Assembly: GCF_037027445.1 (NCBI RefSeq)
Contig: NZ_JBANDL010000002.1
Coordinates: 620,001 to 684,000 of the forward strand
DNA length: 64,000 nt
Source: Lysobacter firmicutimachus
GTDB lineage: Bacteria > Pseudomonadota > Gammaproteobacteria > Xanthomonadales > Xanthomonadaceae
Reading direction: 5' to 3'
How positions within the stretch are numbered: position 1 is the stretch's first letter; the number at the start of each line of letters is the position of its first letter. The position numbers and the translations under genes were made by a program. Below the pieces are notes generated by a model. It had not been told where the DNA came from and did not search any database. It worked only from the letters and a program-made list of their open reading frames with translations. This document shows positions 24,880-33,707 of the stretch, piece after piece.

Positions 24880-24992
24880 CGCTGCGTAGGGACACTGCAG
24901 GCGCACCCTCGCTGCGTACGGGGCGGACACTTCAGGCACACTCGCGCTGCGCGCGGGGCAGACACTTCAGGCACATCCGCGCTGCGCACGGA
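24880..24992. repeat. About 35-bp imperfect tandem repeat
   Basis: Units beginning CGCTGCG start at 24880, 24910, 24945 and 24980 and carry the internal block GGACACTTCAGGCACA or a variant (GACACTTCAGGCACA is exact in units two and three). There are about 3.3 copies between the hydroxyproline operon and the DUF885 gene, with no unique spacers. Confidence 0.85.
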
Positions 24993-25036
24993 TGAAGCAT
25001 GATCCACGCTTCCGTGTCCCGCTATCGAGTCCCGCG

Positions 25037-26908
25037 ATGACCCCGAGCCGCCCCCGCTACCTGCGCGCCTCCCGCGCTGCGTTGACCGTCGCCCTGTCGC
25101 TCGCGCTGGGCGCGTTGCCGGCGTTCGCCGCCGAGCCCGCTGCCGCGTCCGTCGCCGCGCAGCGCAGCGAAGACGCGGTCGGCGCACGCTTCAAGGCGCT
25201 GTACACCCGCGAATGGAAATGGCGCCAGGCCCAGTTCGCCGGCGGCGACGACGAAGACGTGCAGGGCCAGCCCTCGGACAAGCTGCCCAAGGTCGACCCG
25301 GCCAGCCAGGCCGCGCGCGAGCGCTACTGGGCGCAGGTGATGGAGGAACTGGACGCGATCGACAAGTCGCAGCTGCGCGGCGAGGACCCGGTCAACTACG
25401 AGGTGTTCCGCCAGCAGATCCAGAGCCTGCTCGCCAACCAGCGCCTGCGCAGCTGGGAAATGCCGTTCAACAGCGACAGCGCGTTTTGGACCAACCTGGG
25501 CTTCACCGCGCGCCGGCCGATCCGCGACGCCGAAGGCTATCGCCGCTACCTCGGCCAGTTGCGCGACATCCCGCGCTACTTCGACGAACAGATCGCCAAC
25601 ATGCGCGCCGGGCTCGACCGCGGCTACAGCGTGCCGCGCGCGACCCTGGGCGGGCGCGACGTCTCGATCAAGGAAGTGCTGGACGCCAAGCTCGAGGACA
25701 ACCTGTTCTACACCCCGTTCAAGCAGATGCCGGCCAACCTGCCGGCGGCGGAACAGGCGCGGCTGCGCGCCGAGGCCGCGCGCGCGATCGACGAGGCGGT
25801 CTTGCCGGCGTATCGCAAGCTGCTCGCGTTCATGCGCGAGGAATACATGACCCGCGCACGCACCACTCTGGCCGCCGAGGCCCTGCCCGACGGCGAGGCG
25901 CTGTACCGGGCGAAGATCCGCGAATACACCACGCTCGACCTGGCGCCGGCGCAGATCCACGAGATCGGCCTGGCCGAAGTGGCCAAGATCCGCGCGCAGA
26001 TGGACCAGACCATCGCCAAGACCGGCTTCAAGGGCAGTTTCGCCGAATTCCTGCACTACCTGCGCACCGACCCCAAGTTCTATCCCAAGACCGGCGACGA
26101 GCTGCTGATGCGCGCGTCGTGGCTGGCCAAGCGCGTCGACGGACAGATCGGCGAGCTCATCGGTCTGTTGCCGCGCCAGCGTTTCGCGATCAAGCCGGTG
26201 CCGCCGGACCTGGCGCCGTTCTACACCGCCGGCCGCGGCGGCCGCGATGTGTACTTGCTCAATACCTACGACCTGCCGTCGCGGCCCTTGTTCAACCTGG
26301 CCGCGTTGACCCTGCACGAATCGGCGCCGGGGCATTCGCTGCAGACCTCGCTGGCCGCCGAACACGAGGGCCTGCCGGACTTCCGCCGCTACACCTATAT
26401 CTCCGCCTATGGCGAGGGCTGGGCGCTGTATTCGGAGAAGCTCGGCATCGAGATGAACCTGTACGACACGCCGTACGATTACTTCGGCTATCTGACCTAC
26501 CAGATGTGGCGGGCCAGCCGGCTGGTGGTCGATACCGGCGTGCACCACCTGGGCTGGAGCCGCGAGCGCGCCCAGGCCTTCCTGCGCGACAACACCGCGC
26601 TCAGCGAGCACGAGATCCAGACCGAAGTCGACCGTTACATCGGCTGGCCGGGACAGGCCTTGTCGTACTACCTCGGGCAGATGAGCATCGAGCGCTCGCG
26701 GGCCAAGGCCGAGCAGGCGCTGGGCCGGGACTTCGACATCCGCGCCTTCCACGACGCGATCCTGGCCCTGGGCTCGGTACCGTTGCCGGTGCTGGAGCAG
26801 CGGGTGGACCGGTTCATCGTCGAGAGCCGCGAGAAGGCGGCGGCGAGGCAGGCCAAGGCGGCCGGTGCGGACAGCGGCAAGGCGGGAGCCGGCGGCGGCA
26901 GGCGCTGA
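25037..26908 (+). CDS. Exported DUF885 zinc-peptidase-like protein
   Basis: A 623-residue exported protein. Residues 1-31 form a signal peptide (ALTVALSLALGALPAFA, cleavage before AEP). The DUF885 core contains LHESAPGHSLQ with His427 and His433, the HExxPGH form of a zinc site, followed by YGEGWALYSEKLG, whose Glu residues may complete it. The C-terminus is Lys/Ala/Gly-rich. DUF885 proteins are common in Xanthomonadaceae and are thought to be periplasmic peptidases. ATG 25037 is preferred to 24992 because it gives a standard signal peptide. Confidence 0.87.
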   Translation: MTPSRPRYLRASRAALTVALSLALGALPAFAAEPAAASVAAQRSEDAVGARFKALYTREWKWRQAQFAGGDDEDVQGQPSDKLPKVDPASQAARERYWAQVMEELDAIDKSQLRGEDPVNYEVFRQQIQSLLANQRLRSWEMPFNSDSAFWTNLGFTARRPIRDAEGYRRYLGQLRDIPRYFDEQIANMRAGLDRGYSVPRATLGGRDVSIKEVLDAKLEDNLFYTPFKQMPANLPAAEQARLRAEAARAIDEAVLPAYRKLLAFMREEYMTRARTTLAAEALPDGEALYRAKIREYTTLDLAPAQIHEIGLAEVAKIRAQMDQTIAKTGFKGSFAEFLHYLRTDPKFYPKTGDELLMRASWLAKRVDGQIGELIGLLPRQRFAIKPVPPDLAPFYTAGRGGRDVYLLNTYDLPSRPLFNLAALTLHESAPGHSLQTSLAAEHEGLPDFRRYTYISAYGEGWALYSEKLGIEMNLYDTPYDYFGYLTYQMWRASRLVVDTGVHHLGWSRERAQAFLRDNTALSEHEIQTEVDRYIGWPGQALSYYLGQMSIERSRAKAEQALGRDFDIRAFHDAILALGSVPLPVLEQRVDRFIVESREKAAARQAKAAGADSGKAGAGGGRR

Positions 26909-26918
26909 TCGTCGGCGG

Positions 26919-26950
26919 CGTTCCCCCTCCCTTTGAGAAAGGGAGCGGGG
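26919..26950. repeat. Single copy of the C/G-tract palindromic element
   Basis: GTTCCCCCTCCCTTTGAGAA followed by AGGGAGCGGGGGA is a relative of the elements near 3.9-4.1 kb and 61.6-61.8 kb. It lies just after the DUF885 stop, between convergent genes. Confidence 0.7.
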
Positions 26951-27173
26951 GACGGGCTTCTGGTGCCATCGGGCCGCGCGCCCGCTCGACGCGCGCGGGC
27001 CGCGGAACAGCATGTGTCGCACTCTCCTGGCCGCGGCTTGCGGGCGCAGACATCCCCGCGCCGCGCCGTTCCTGCACGCGCTCTTGGCCGGCATTCGGCG
27101 AATGCCGTAGGCGATGTTTGCTGCGCGCGTCCCGGGGGCGCGACTCACGCCGCTCCTACCCCCGCAAGCGTGC

Positions 27174-27974
27174 TCAGCGCGCGTCGTCCGGCGCCGGCAA
27201 GCCCCAGTTGCGCCACAGCGCCCGGTACTGCGCTTGCGGCAACAGCGCGAACACCGGGCGCGACTGCGGTCGCAGCCAGGCCAGCAGTTCGCTCATGCGG
27301 TCGGGGTCCATTGCGGTGCAGCCGGCGGTGGCCTCGCCGGGGGCCTTCCACAGATGGGCGAAGATGCAGCTGCCGGCGCCGCGCGCGCCGTCGGCGTTGT
27401 GTTCGATCACGAAGCCCTGGCGATAGCGTTGGTCGCCGTCGGCGTGCAGGTCGCGGCGCATCGGTTCGGTCGAACCGGCGACCGCGGCGGCGCCGACCTC
27501 GCGTGCGTCGACGATGCGGTTGTACAGCGGCGAATCGGCGACATCGATGCAGTAGTCCGACACCGTCATCGCGCTGTAGGGCAGGGCGGTGGCGGCGTGT
27601 TCGGCGTAGCCGAAGGCGGTGCCGATGCGGAACAGGCCGGCCGGGGCGCGGCCGTCGCCCTCGCGCTTGACCGGGCCCGGTTCGCCGGCCGGCACTTGGT
27701 GCAGGCCGCGGCCCCAGGCCGAGCCGGCGCGGCCGACGGTGACCGCGGTGGCATCGCCGACCGCGCGCCAGCCGGCGCCGTCGCGTTCATAGCGTTGCAG
27801 GCGGCCGCCGCTGGCGTTCCAGTCGGCGGTCACCACCAGCACCAACTGCTGCGCCTGCTCCGGACCCGGGCCGGCGCGGTCGCCGCGGGTGGCGCAGGCG
27901 GCGGCCATCAGCGCCGAGGCGACGACAACGAGTGCGCGCAGACGGGCGCGGGAACGGGGCGGCAGGTCGGGCAT
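27174..27974 (-). CDS. L,D-transpeptidase-like lipoprotein
   Basis: A 266-residue lipoprotein precursor: the lipobox ALMAAAC places the lipidated Cys at residue 27. The C-terminal half fits a YkuD-type L,D-transpeptidase catalytic core with His207 (SCIFAHLWK) and nucleophile Cys219 (ATAGCTAM). The N-terminal part (QRYERDGAGWRAVG, GRAGSAWGRGLH) matches YkuD-like secreted proteins of this length. It probably cross-links or modifies peptidoglycan, or anchors proteins, in the periplasm. It stands alone on the - strand, with about 280 bp to the RpiR gene. Confidence 0.75.
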   Translation of the reverse strand: MPDLPPRSRARLRALVVVASALMAAACATRGDRAGPGPEQAQQLVLVVTADWNASGGRLQRYERDGAGWRAVGDATAVTVGRAGSAWGRGLHQVPAGEPGPVKREGDGRAPAGLFRIGTAFGYAEHAATALPYSAMTVSDYCIDVADSPLYNRIVDAREVGAAAVAGSTEPMRRDLHADGDQRYRQGFVIEHNADGARGAGSCIFAHLWKAPGEATAGCTAMDPDRMSELLAWLRPQSRPVFALLPQAQYRALWRNWGLPAPDDAR

Positions 27975-28258
27975 GGCGGGTCCTCGCGGAACATCGGGGC
28001 AGTCGTCGCTCGGGGTGGGGCGGCCCGGATCGGGCGCATCGGATCGGGCGTACTCAATCGAGCATCACGTATCGAGCGTACCCGAACCGGGCGAGGCGGG
28101 ACCGGCAGCGTCCGAACCGGCCGGCGAAGCCTGGCGCGTCGGCGCCGAACGGCGGCGTCCGTCGAGGCGGATGCCCTTCGCCCCGGACGCGCCGGTGCCA
28201 GTCGCCTCCGCTTCCCGGCCGGCCGCGCCGTCGCGCGCTCCGCGACCCGCCCCGGGGC

Positions 28259-29107
28259 TCAGGTGTCGAGCATGTCCTGGATCCGCTCGGCGCTGCTGTC
28301 GAGCTGACTGAGCCGGCCCTGCCCGTGCTCGCACAGCAGGATGAAGATCAGGTCGAGCAACTGCTGCAGCGCCGATTGGTACAGCAACGGCTCGATATGC
28401 GCGCGTTCGTCGTGGGCCGAAACCAGCAACGCGTAATCGGCGTGGGCGCGCAGCGGGTTGGGCGTGTGCCGGGTCACCGACACTACCTTGCCGCCGGTCG
28501 CGGCGAAGCTGCGCGCCAGGTGGCAGAGCACGGTCTGCTTGCCGAACTCGGAAAACACCAGCAGCACGTCCTGGGCGTTGGCGCTGGCGGTGCTGGCGGT
28601 CATCAGCACCGGATCGAAATGGTGCACGCCGAGGATGCCGATCATCGCCAGCTTCAGCGCCAGCGCGCGTGCCGGGATGCCGTCCTCGCCCAGGCCGATG
28701 ATGAACACCCGGCGCGCGTTCTGCACCGCCTCGGCGATGGCTTCGATGCGCTCGGGCGGGTTGATCAGCCGGGTCTCTTCCTCGGCGCGGGTCTTGGCGT
28801 GCCACAGGCGTTCGGCCAGGGCAACGTGCGGATCGGTATCGATGGCCTCGGCCACCGCGCCTTCGTCCTGGGCGTCGCCGCGCGCCACCGCCTCGCCGAT
28901 CGAGTACTTGAGGTCGGGGTAGCCCTTGAAGCCGAGCTTCTGGCTGAACTTGACCACGCTCGACTGGCTGATGCCCAGCGCGTTGGCCAGCTGCTGCGAG
29001 GAATAGTCGCGCAGCAGGTGCGCGTTCTCCAGCAGGTAATCGGCGATCCGGCGTTCGATCGCCGACATCTGGTCGCGTTCGGAGCGGATCTTGAGCAAGG
29101 GCGACAT
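28259..29107 (-). CDS. MurR/RpiR-family regulator of the muropeptide genes
   Basis: A 282-residue RpiR regulator with helix-turn-helix SSQQLANALGISQSSVVKFS (about 35-60) and a SIS domain (about 125-255; VFIIGLGEDGIPARALALK, VFSEFGKQ). It lies 78 bp downstream of the dipeptide epimerase and two genes after an NlpC/P60 peptidase. It may respond to a cell-wall sugar phosphate such as MurNAc-6-P; the ligand is inferred from the family and neighbours only. Confidence 0.85.
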   Translation of the reverse strand: MSPLLKIRSERDQMSAIERRIADYLLENAHLLRDYSSQQLANALGISQSSVVKFSQKLGFKGYPDLKYSIGEAVARGDAQDEGAVAEAIDTDPHVALAERLWHAKTRAEEETRLINPPERIEAIAEAVQNARRVFIIGLGEDGIPARALALKLAMIGILGVHHFDPVLMTASTASANAQDVLLVFSEFGKQTVLCHLARSFAATGGKVVSVTRHTPNPLRAHADYALLVSAHDERAHIEPLLYQSALQQLLDLIFILLCEHGQGRLSQLDSSAERIQDMLDT

Positions 29108-29184
29108 CGGCGGGTCCGGTCCTGTGCAGCGGTCCTGTTCGGCGGTACGGGCGAAGCGGGGGCCGGCGGCCAGCCCCGGCGGAG

Positions 29185-30282
29185 TCAGGCCGGCAACGGC
29201 TCCAACCCGCGGATCTCGCGGATGCCCAGCCCGGGCGCGTCGGTGACGGTGATCTCCGACTCGTTGAAGATAACCCCGCCGTCGACAGGATTGAATGCGC
29301 ACAGCGAGGGACCGTCCAGGTCGACCTTGGTGATCACATTGGCCTTGGCCACCGCCAGGTGGACGGCGGCGGCGACGCTGATGCTGGTCTCGATCATGCA
29401 GCCGATCATGCAGTCGACGCCGTACATCGCCGCGATGTCGGCGATCTGGATCGCCTTGGACAAGCCGCCGGTCTTCATCAGCTTGATGTTGATGATGTCC
29501 GCCGCGCGCATCCGGATCAGGTCGATGACCTCGGCCGGGCCGAACACGCTCTCGTCGGCCATGATCGGGGTGTGGACCCGGTCGGTCACGTACTTCATCC
29601 CGTCCAGGTCCTGGGCCTTGACCGGTTGCTCGACCAGTTCGAGACGCACGCCCGCATCTTCCAGGGTCTGGAGCGCGTACACCGCCTGCTTGGCGGTCCA
29701 GCCCTGGTTGGCGTCCAGGCGCAGCAGGGCGCGGCCTTCGACCGCGGCGTAGATCGCCTTGACCCGCTCGATGTCGACGCCGATGTCCTTGCCGACCTTG
29801 ATCTTCAGCGACTCGAAGCCGCGGTCGCAGGCGGCGATCGAGTCGGCGACCATTTTCTCGATGTAGTCGACGCTGATGGTGATGTCGGTGGTGATGACCG
29901 GATCGCCGCCGCCGAGCATCTTGTACAACGGCGCGCCGTAGAGTTGGCCGAACAGGTCGTAGACCGCGATCTCGACCGCGGCCTTGGCGCTGGAGTTCTT
30001 CTCGATCGCGCCCTGGATCAGGCCGGTGATGCGGTTGAGGTTGGCGATCTCCTGGCCGATCAGGCGCGGCGAGATGAACTTGCGGATCGCCTCGACGATC
30101 GAGCCGTGGGTGTCGCCGGTGATCACCGCCGTCGCCGGCGCCTCGCCGTAGCCGATATGGCCGGTGTCGGTATGGATGGTCACGACGATGTCCTCGACCG
30201 TATCGACGGTGCGCAATGCGGTCTTGAACGGCGTCTTGAGCGGTACCCGCAGCATGCCGAATCGGATGTCGGTGATCTTCAT
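29185..30282 (-). CDS. L-Ala-D/L-Glu (dipeptide) epimerase
   Basis: A 365-residue enolase-superfamily enzyme. The KxK catalytic pair is Lys160/Lys162 (SLKIKVG), the metal ligands are Asp190 (LDANQGW), Glu218 (VEQP) and Asp243 (ADES), and Lys267 (NIKLMKTGG) is the second base. GCMIETS matches dipeptide epimerases (YcjG/YkfB). It epimerises L-Ala-D-Glu from murein to L-Ala-L-Glu so peptidases can use it. Neighbouring NlpC/P60 and RpiR genes support a muropeptide recycling role. Confidence 0.9.
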   Translation of the reverse strand: MKITDIRFGMLRVPLKTPFKTALRTVDTVEDIVVTIHTDTGHIGYGEAPATAVITGDTHGSIVEAIRKFISPRLIGQEIANLNRITGLIQGAIEKNSSAKAAVEIAVYDLFGQLYGAPLYKMLGGGDPVITTDITISVDYIEKMVADSIAACDRGFESLKIKVGKDIGVDIERVKAIYAAVEGRALLRLDANQGWTAKQAVYALQTLEDAGVRLELVEQPVKAQDLDGMKYVTDRVHTPIMADESVFGPAEVIDLIRMRAADIINIKLMKTGGLSKAIQIADIAAMYGVDCMIGCMIETSISVAAAVHLAVAKANVITKVDLDGPSLCAFNPVDGGVIFNESEITVTDAPGLGIREIRGLEPLPA

Positions 30283-30441
30283 GTGGTCGATGGTCTGGAC
30301 TGGTTCGTCGGTCGGAGAAGAGAGGAGAGGCGCGCGGGCGGCGGAAAGTTCACTATCCGGGCGCGCACGAAGGCGTGAAGCCGGGCCGGCGCGGGGCGCG
30401 GCGGGCGTGCGGGGCGGCTCGTCCTGAGCGCGGGCGCAGGC

Positions 30442-31875
30442 TCATGGACGGATCCGCTGGATGCTGGTGATGCGGTCCACGGTAGGTTGTTCGCGATCGA
30501 ACAGCAGCGGCACCAGCGGCGTCACCGACACGCCGTTGAGCCGCACCCGGGCCAGTTCGCCGGTGCGGTCGCGGAAGGTGATGCCGGTGGTGTCGTGGAT
30601 CACGTAGGGCCAGCCGTCCTGGTGGCCGACCACCATCATCACGTGGCCGGGGATGTAGATCAGGTCGCCTACCTGCAACGTCTTGAGCAGCGCCAGGCGG
30701 TCGTCGTGGCCGAGGTCGTCGGCCAGGTCGATGCGGTTCAGCGCGGGGCTGACCGCCTGGTCGCGGGTGTTGCGCGGCAGCTGCACGCCGAAGCTGCGGT
30801 AGATCTCCGACACGAAGCCGCTGCAGTCGCGAGTGTTGTAGGAGTGGCCCCAGCCGTAACGCTCGCCGAAGAACTTGAAGCCTTGCCGGACCAGGTGGGC
30901 CTGAGTCAGCGGCAAGTAGTCGGACGCGGTGTCGGCGGTGCGCGGCAGCAGGGCGGGGGAAAACTTCAGCCGGCCGGCGTCGTCGCGATACGGAAGCTCG
31001 ATCACATGCGAAGCGTAATGGTGTTGGCCGTTGACCTCGCGTTGCGCCGGCCAGTCGGCCAGCCACGGCACGCGCACGCCCATCTCCAGTTGCACGTCGG
31101 ACACGCCGGGCTGCTCGGGCGTGTGCACGGTGCGGGCGGTGGCGCCGGTGACGATGCGGTACGGGGTCTTGCGCACATAGGCGAAGATCTCGCCGGCCTC
31201 GCCCTCGGCGATGCGGTCCTTCTCGACCCAGGCCGCATACAGTTCGCTGACCACGAACCAGTACCGGCCGTCCGCGCTTTCGTGCACGATCGCCACCGGC
31301 GTGCCGGGGAACAGCGCGCTTTCCTGGAATCGGTCGATGTCGGTGTCGCCGCGGCTGGTGAACACCCGCAGCCGGGTCGGGAAGGTGCGCAGATCGGCGC
31401 GGCGCACCACCATGCCGTAGCGGCGCGGTTGCTGCGCCGGGATCGCGTCCAGCGCCAGGCCGTCGCTCAGCGCCTGCAGCGTCGCCGCGGGCACGGCGTC
31501 GCCGCGTTCGTCGTACAGGGTCTCCTCGCGCGGTTGCGACAGGGCCTGGATCCAGGCCCGCACCTGTTCGCGCGGCAGCCGTGCCGGCAGCTGTTCGATG
31601 TCGTGCACCGAAGGGTCGAGTTCGCGCAGGCGCCGGTTCTGCGCGGCGATCGCGGCGCGGTCGAAGATGGGGGTATCGGGATGGGTCTGCTGGCGGACCC
31701 AGTAGTCGGCGTTCAATTGCCCCTCCTCGATGCCGATCACGCCGGTCGCCGGCGGCCGCGCCTGCGCGGCCAGGCCCAGCGTCAGGGCAACGGCGAGGGC
31801 GCCGCTCCACAGCGCGGCGGTGCGACGGGCGCCTGACGGGCGGCCGGCGGGTGGCTGGCGGAAAGCGCTACGCAT
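30442..31875 (-). CDS. Exported NlpC/P60 endopeptidase with SH3-type domains
   Basis: A 477-residue exported protein (signal near residues 19-37, LWSGALAVALTLGLAAQA). The middle part (about 130-300) contains N-NLPC_P60 and bacterial SH3-like modules. The catalytic NlpC/P60 domain follows: Cys351 in RDCSGFVSEIY, the first His in IPGHVMMVVG and the second near VIHDTTG. These enzymes cut gamma-D-Glu-diaminopimelate bonds in murein peptides, which yields L-Ala-D-Glu for the epimerase 160 bp downstream. ATG 31875 is preferred; longer frames lack a signal peptide. Confidence 0.88.
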   Translation of the reverse strand: MRSAFRQPPAGRPSGARRTAALWSGALAVALTLGLAAQARPPATGVIGIEEGQLNADYWVRQQTHPDTPIFDRAAIAAQNRRLRELDPSVHDIEQLPARLPREQVRAWIQALSQPREETLYDERGDAVPAATLQALSDGLALDAIPAQQPRRYGMVVRRADLRTFPTRLRVFTSRGDTDIDRFQESALFPGTPVAIVHESADGRYWFVVSELYAAWVEKDRIAEGEAGEIFAYVRKTPYRIVTGATARTVHTPEQPGVSDVQLEMGVRVPWLADWPAQREVNGQHHYASHVIELPYRDDAGRLKFSPALLPRTADTASDYLPLTQAHLVRQGFKFFGERYGWGHSYNTRDCSGFVSEIYRSFGVQLPRNTRDQAVSPALNRIDLADDLGHDDRLALLKTLQVGDLIYIPGHVMMVVGHQDGWPYVIHDTTGITFRDRTGELARVRLNGVSVTPLVPLLFDREQPTVDRITSIQRIRP

Positions 31876-31979
31876 CGCTGCATGCTCCGGGTGCGCCGGA
31901 TCGGTCCGGACGCCTGCTCGGCCCGATGCCGGTCGTCCGGCACCGACCCGTAACGCCAACCGTGCGCGCCGGGTCGATC

Positions 31980-32035
31980 CGAGAATACATATTTCCAGGC
32001 GTGAATAGATAGAGAATATTTTATTGACCACGCCC
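31980..32035. promoter_or_regulatory. AT-rich divergent promoter region
   Basis: This stretch (GAGAATACATATTTCC... AGAGAATATTTTATTGACC) is far more AT-rich than its surroundings. It lies between the divergent NlpC/P60 and transglutaminase-like genes. TTGACC at 32024 could be a -35 box for the rightward genes; no clear -10 was fixed. Confidence 0.45.
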
Positions 32036-32090
32036 ACCGCCCATGTTACACAGCCATGAACCGATGGCCCCCGCGTGGGTGACACCAGGT

Positions 32091-33665
32091 ATGGATCCCG
32101 TGACTGACCTGCTGTTTATCGCTCCCCGCGCGAGGGCTATCGCTTTGCCTGCGCGGCGCAGCCGTTCGGCTGCGCTGGCCCTGGGGCTGGCGTTCGCGTT
32201 GCCGGCGGCGCTGGTGCTGGACCTGATCGTGCCTGCCTGGGCAGCGCAGAGCGAGGCCGGCGCCGATGCCGCCGCCTCGGCTTCGCGCCAGGCCGAGCAA
32301 GCCCTGGCCGCGATCCGCGCCCTGATCGACGGCGGCGACTTCCGCGACGCCGCGGCGCGCATCGAACGCTCGCTCAGCCTGCCTGGGCTCAGCCCCAAGC
32401 TGCGCCGGGCGATCGCCTTCGAACGCGAGCGCATGCGCCGCATCCGCCTGGATTTCAGCCTCGACCGCGAGCAGGCCCAGGCCAAGTTGCGCACTCAGAT
32501 TCCCGACCTGCGCGGCGAGGAATTCGCCGCCTGGGATCGCGCCGGGTTGCTCGAGCACCAGGTCATCGACGGCGACAAGCGTTACTTCCAGCGCGCCCCG
32601 TCGAACCTGTTCCGGCTCAGCGACGAGGCGCTGAAGCGGCGCCGCGCGGACGCCAAGCCGCTCAGCGTGGGGCCGATGGAGCGGCTCAACCCGCATCATG
32701 CCGAGGTCCGCGACGCCGCGCTGGAGCGCGGTTACGGCGCGCCGCGGCGGGTGCGCATCACCCACTCGCTGACCGTCGCCGCCGATGCGGTGCCGGCCGG
32801 GCAGCGCCTGCGCGCCTGGCTGCCGTACCCGCGCGCGATCGCGCACCAGCAAGAGGCGATCGACTTCCTCGCCAGCGTCCCGGCGCAGCACCGCATCGCG
32901 CCGGAGTCGGCGTCGCAGCGCACGGTCTATCTGGAACAGGTCGCGCACGCCGGCCGGCCGACCCGGTTCGAGGTCCGCTACGAACTTACCGTCTACGGTC
33001 AGTACCGGGCGATCGACCCGGACAACGTGATCGCCGCGCCGGTCGACGACGAGACCCGGCCGCATCTGGGCGAACGCCTGCCGCACGAGGCCCATACCGA
33101 GGCGCTGCGCAAGTTCTCGCGCGAGGTCGTCGGCGACGAGACCCGGCCGTACTACATCGCCAAGAAACTCTACGCCGCCGTGGACCGCATTCCCTGGGCC
33201 GGCGCGCGCGAGTACTCGACGATCTCCAACATCTCCGACTACGCCCTGCACGCCGGCCATGCCGACTGCGGCCAGCAGACGTTGCTGCTGATGGCGCTGC
33301 TGCGGCTCAACGGCATCCCCGCGCGCTGGCAGTCCGGCTGGGTGTTCGGCGACGACGGCTACACCAACATGCACGACTGGGCCTGGATGTACCTGGCGCC
33401 GTACGGCTGGGTGCCGGTGGACGTGACCACCGGGCGCTTCGACAGCGCCGATCCGCAATTGGCCGATTTCTACTTCGGCGGCCTGGACGCGTACCGGGTG
33501 GCCTACAACGACGATTACGGCCGCGAGTTCGTTCCGGCCAAGACGCACGAACGCTCCGAAACCGTGGATTCGCAACGGGGCGAGGTCGAGTGGGAAGGGG
33601 GAAATCTCTACTTCGACCAGTGGGACTACGACTACCAAGCGCAGGTGCTGCCCGCAACGAAGTAA
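32091..33665 (+). CDS. Exported transglutaminase-like protein
   Basis: A 524-residue protein (from ATG 32091; ATGs at 32043 and 32064 are possible). A hydrophobic export segment is near residues 29-52. The transglutaminase-like core has Cys393 (HADCGQQTLLLMALLRLNG), His428 (MHDWAWMYL) and Asp444 (PVDVTTGRFD) in the usual order. Such exported proteins act as proteases or amidases on peptides or murein. The TonB receptor gene follows about 40 bp later on the same strand, so they may form one unit with peptide uptake. Confidence 0.82.
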   Translation: MDPVTDLLFIAPRARAIALPARRSRSAALALGLAFALPAALVLDLIVPAWAAQSEAGADAAASASRQAEQALAAIRALIDGGDFRDAAARIERSLSLPGLSPKLRRAIAFERERMRRIRLDFSLDREQAQAKLRTQIPDLRGEEFAAWDRAGLLEHQVIDGDKRYFQRAPSNLFRLSDEALKRRRADAKPLSVGPMERLNPHHAEVRDAALERGYGAPRRVRITHSLTVAADAVPAGQRLRAWLPYPRAIAHQQEAIDFLASVPAQHRIAPESASQRTVYLEQVAHAGRPTRFEVRYELTVYGQYRAIDPDNVIAAPVDDETRPHLGERLPHEAHTEALRKFSREVVGDETRPYYIAKKLYAAVDRIPWAGAREYSTISNISDYALHAGHADCGQQTLLLMALLRLNGIPARWQSGWVFGDDGYTNMHDWAWMYLAPYGWVPVDVTTGRFDSADPQLADFYFGGLDAYRVAYNDDYGREFVPAKTHERSETVDSQRGEVEWEGGNLYFDQWDYDYQAQVLPATK

Positions 33666-33707
33666 GCCCGCGGCCCGCGTCAACCATTGAGGGGAGGAAG
33701 TGCGGTG

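Noticed and set aside
24880..24992. CRISPR-like array
   Set aside because: Units are contiguous, imperfect and only three to four; there are no unique spacers and no cas genes.
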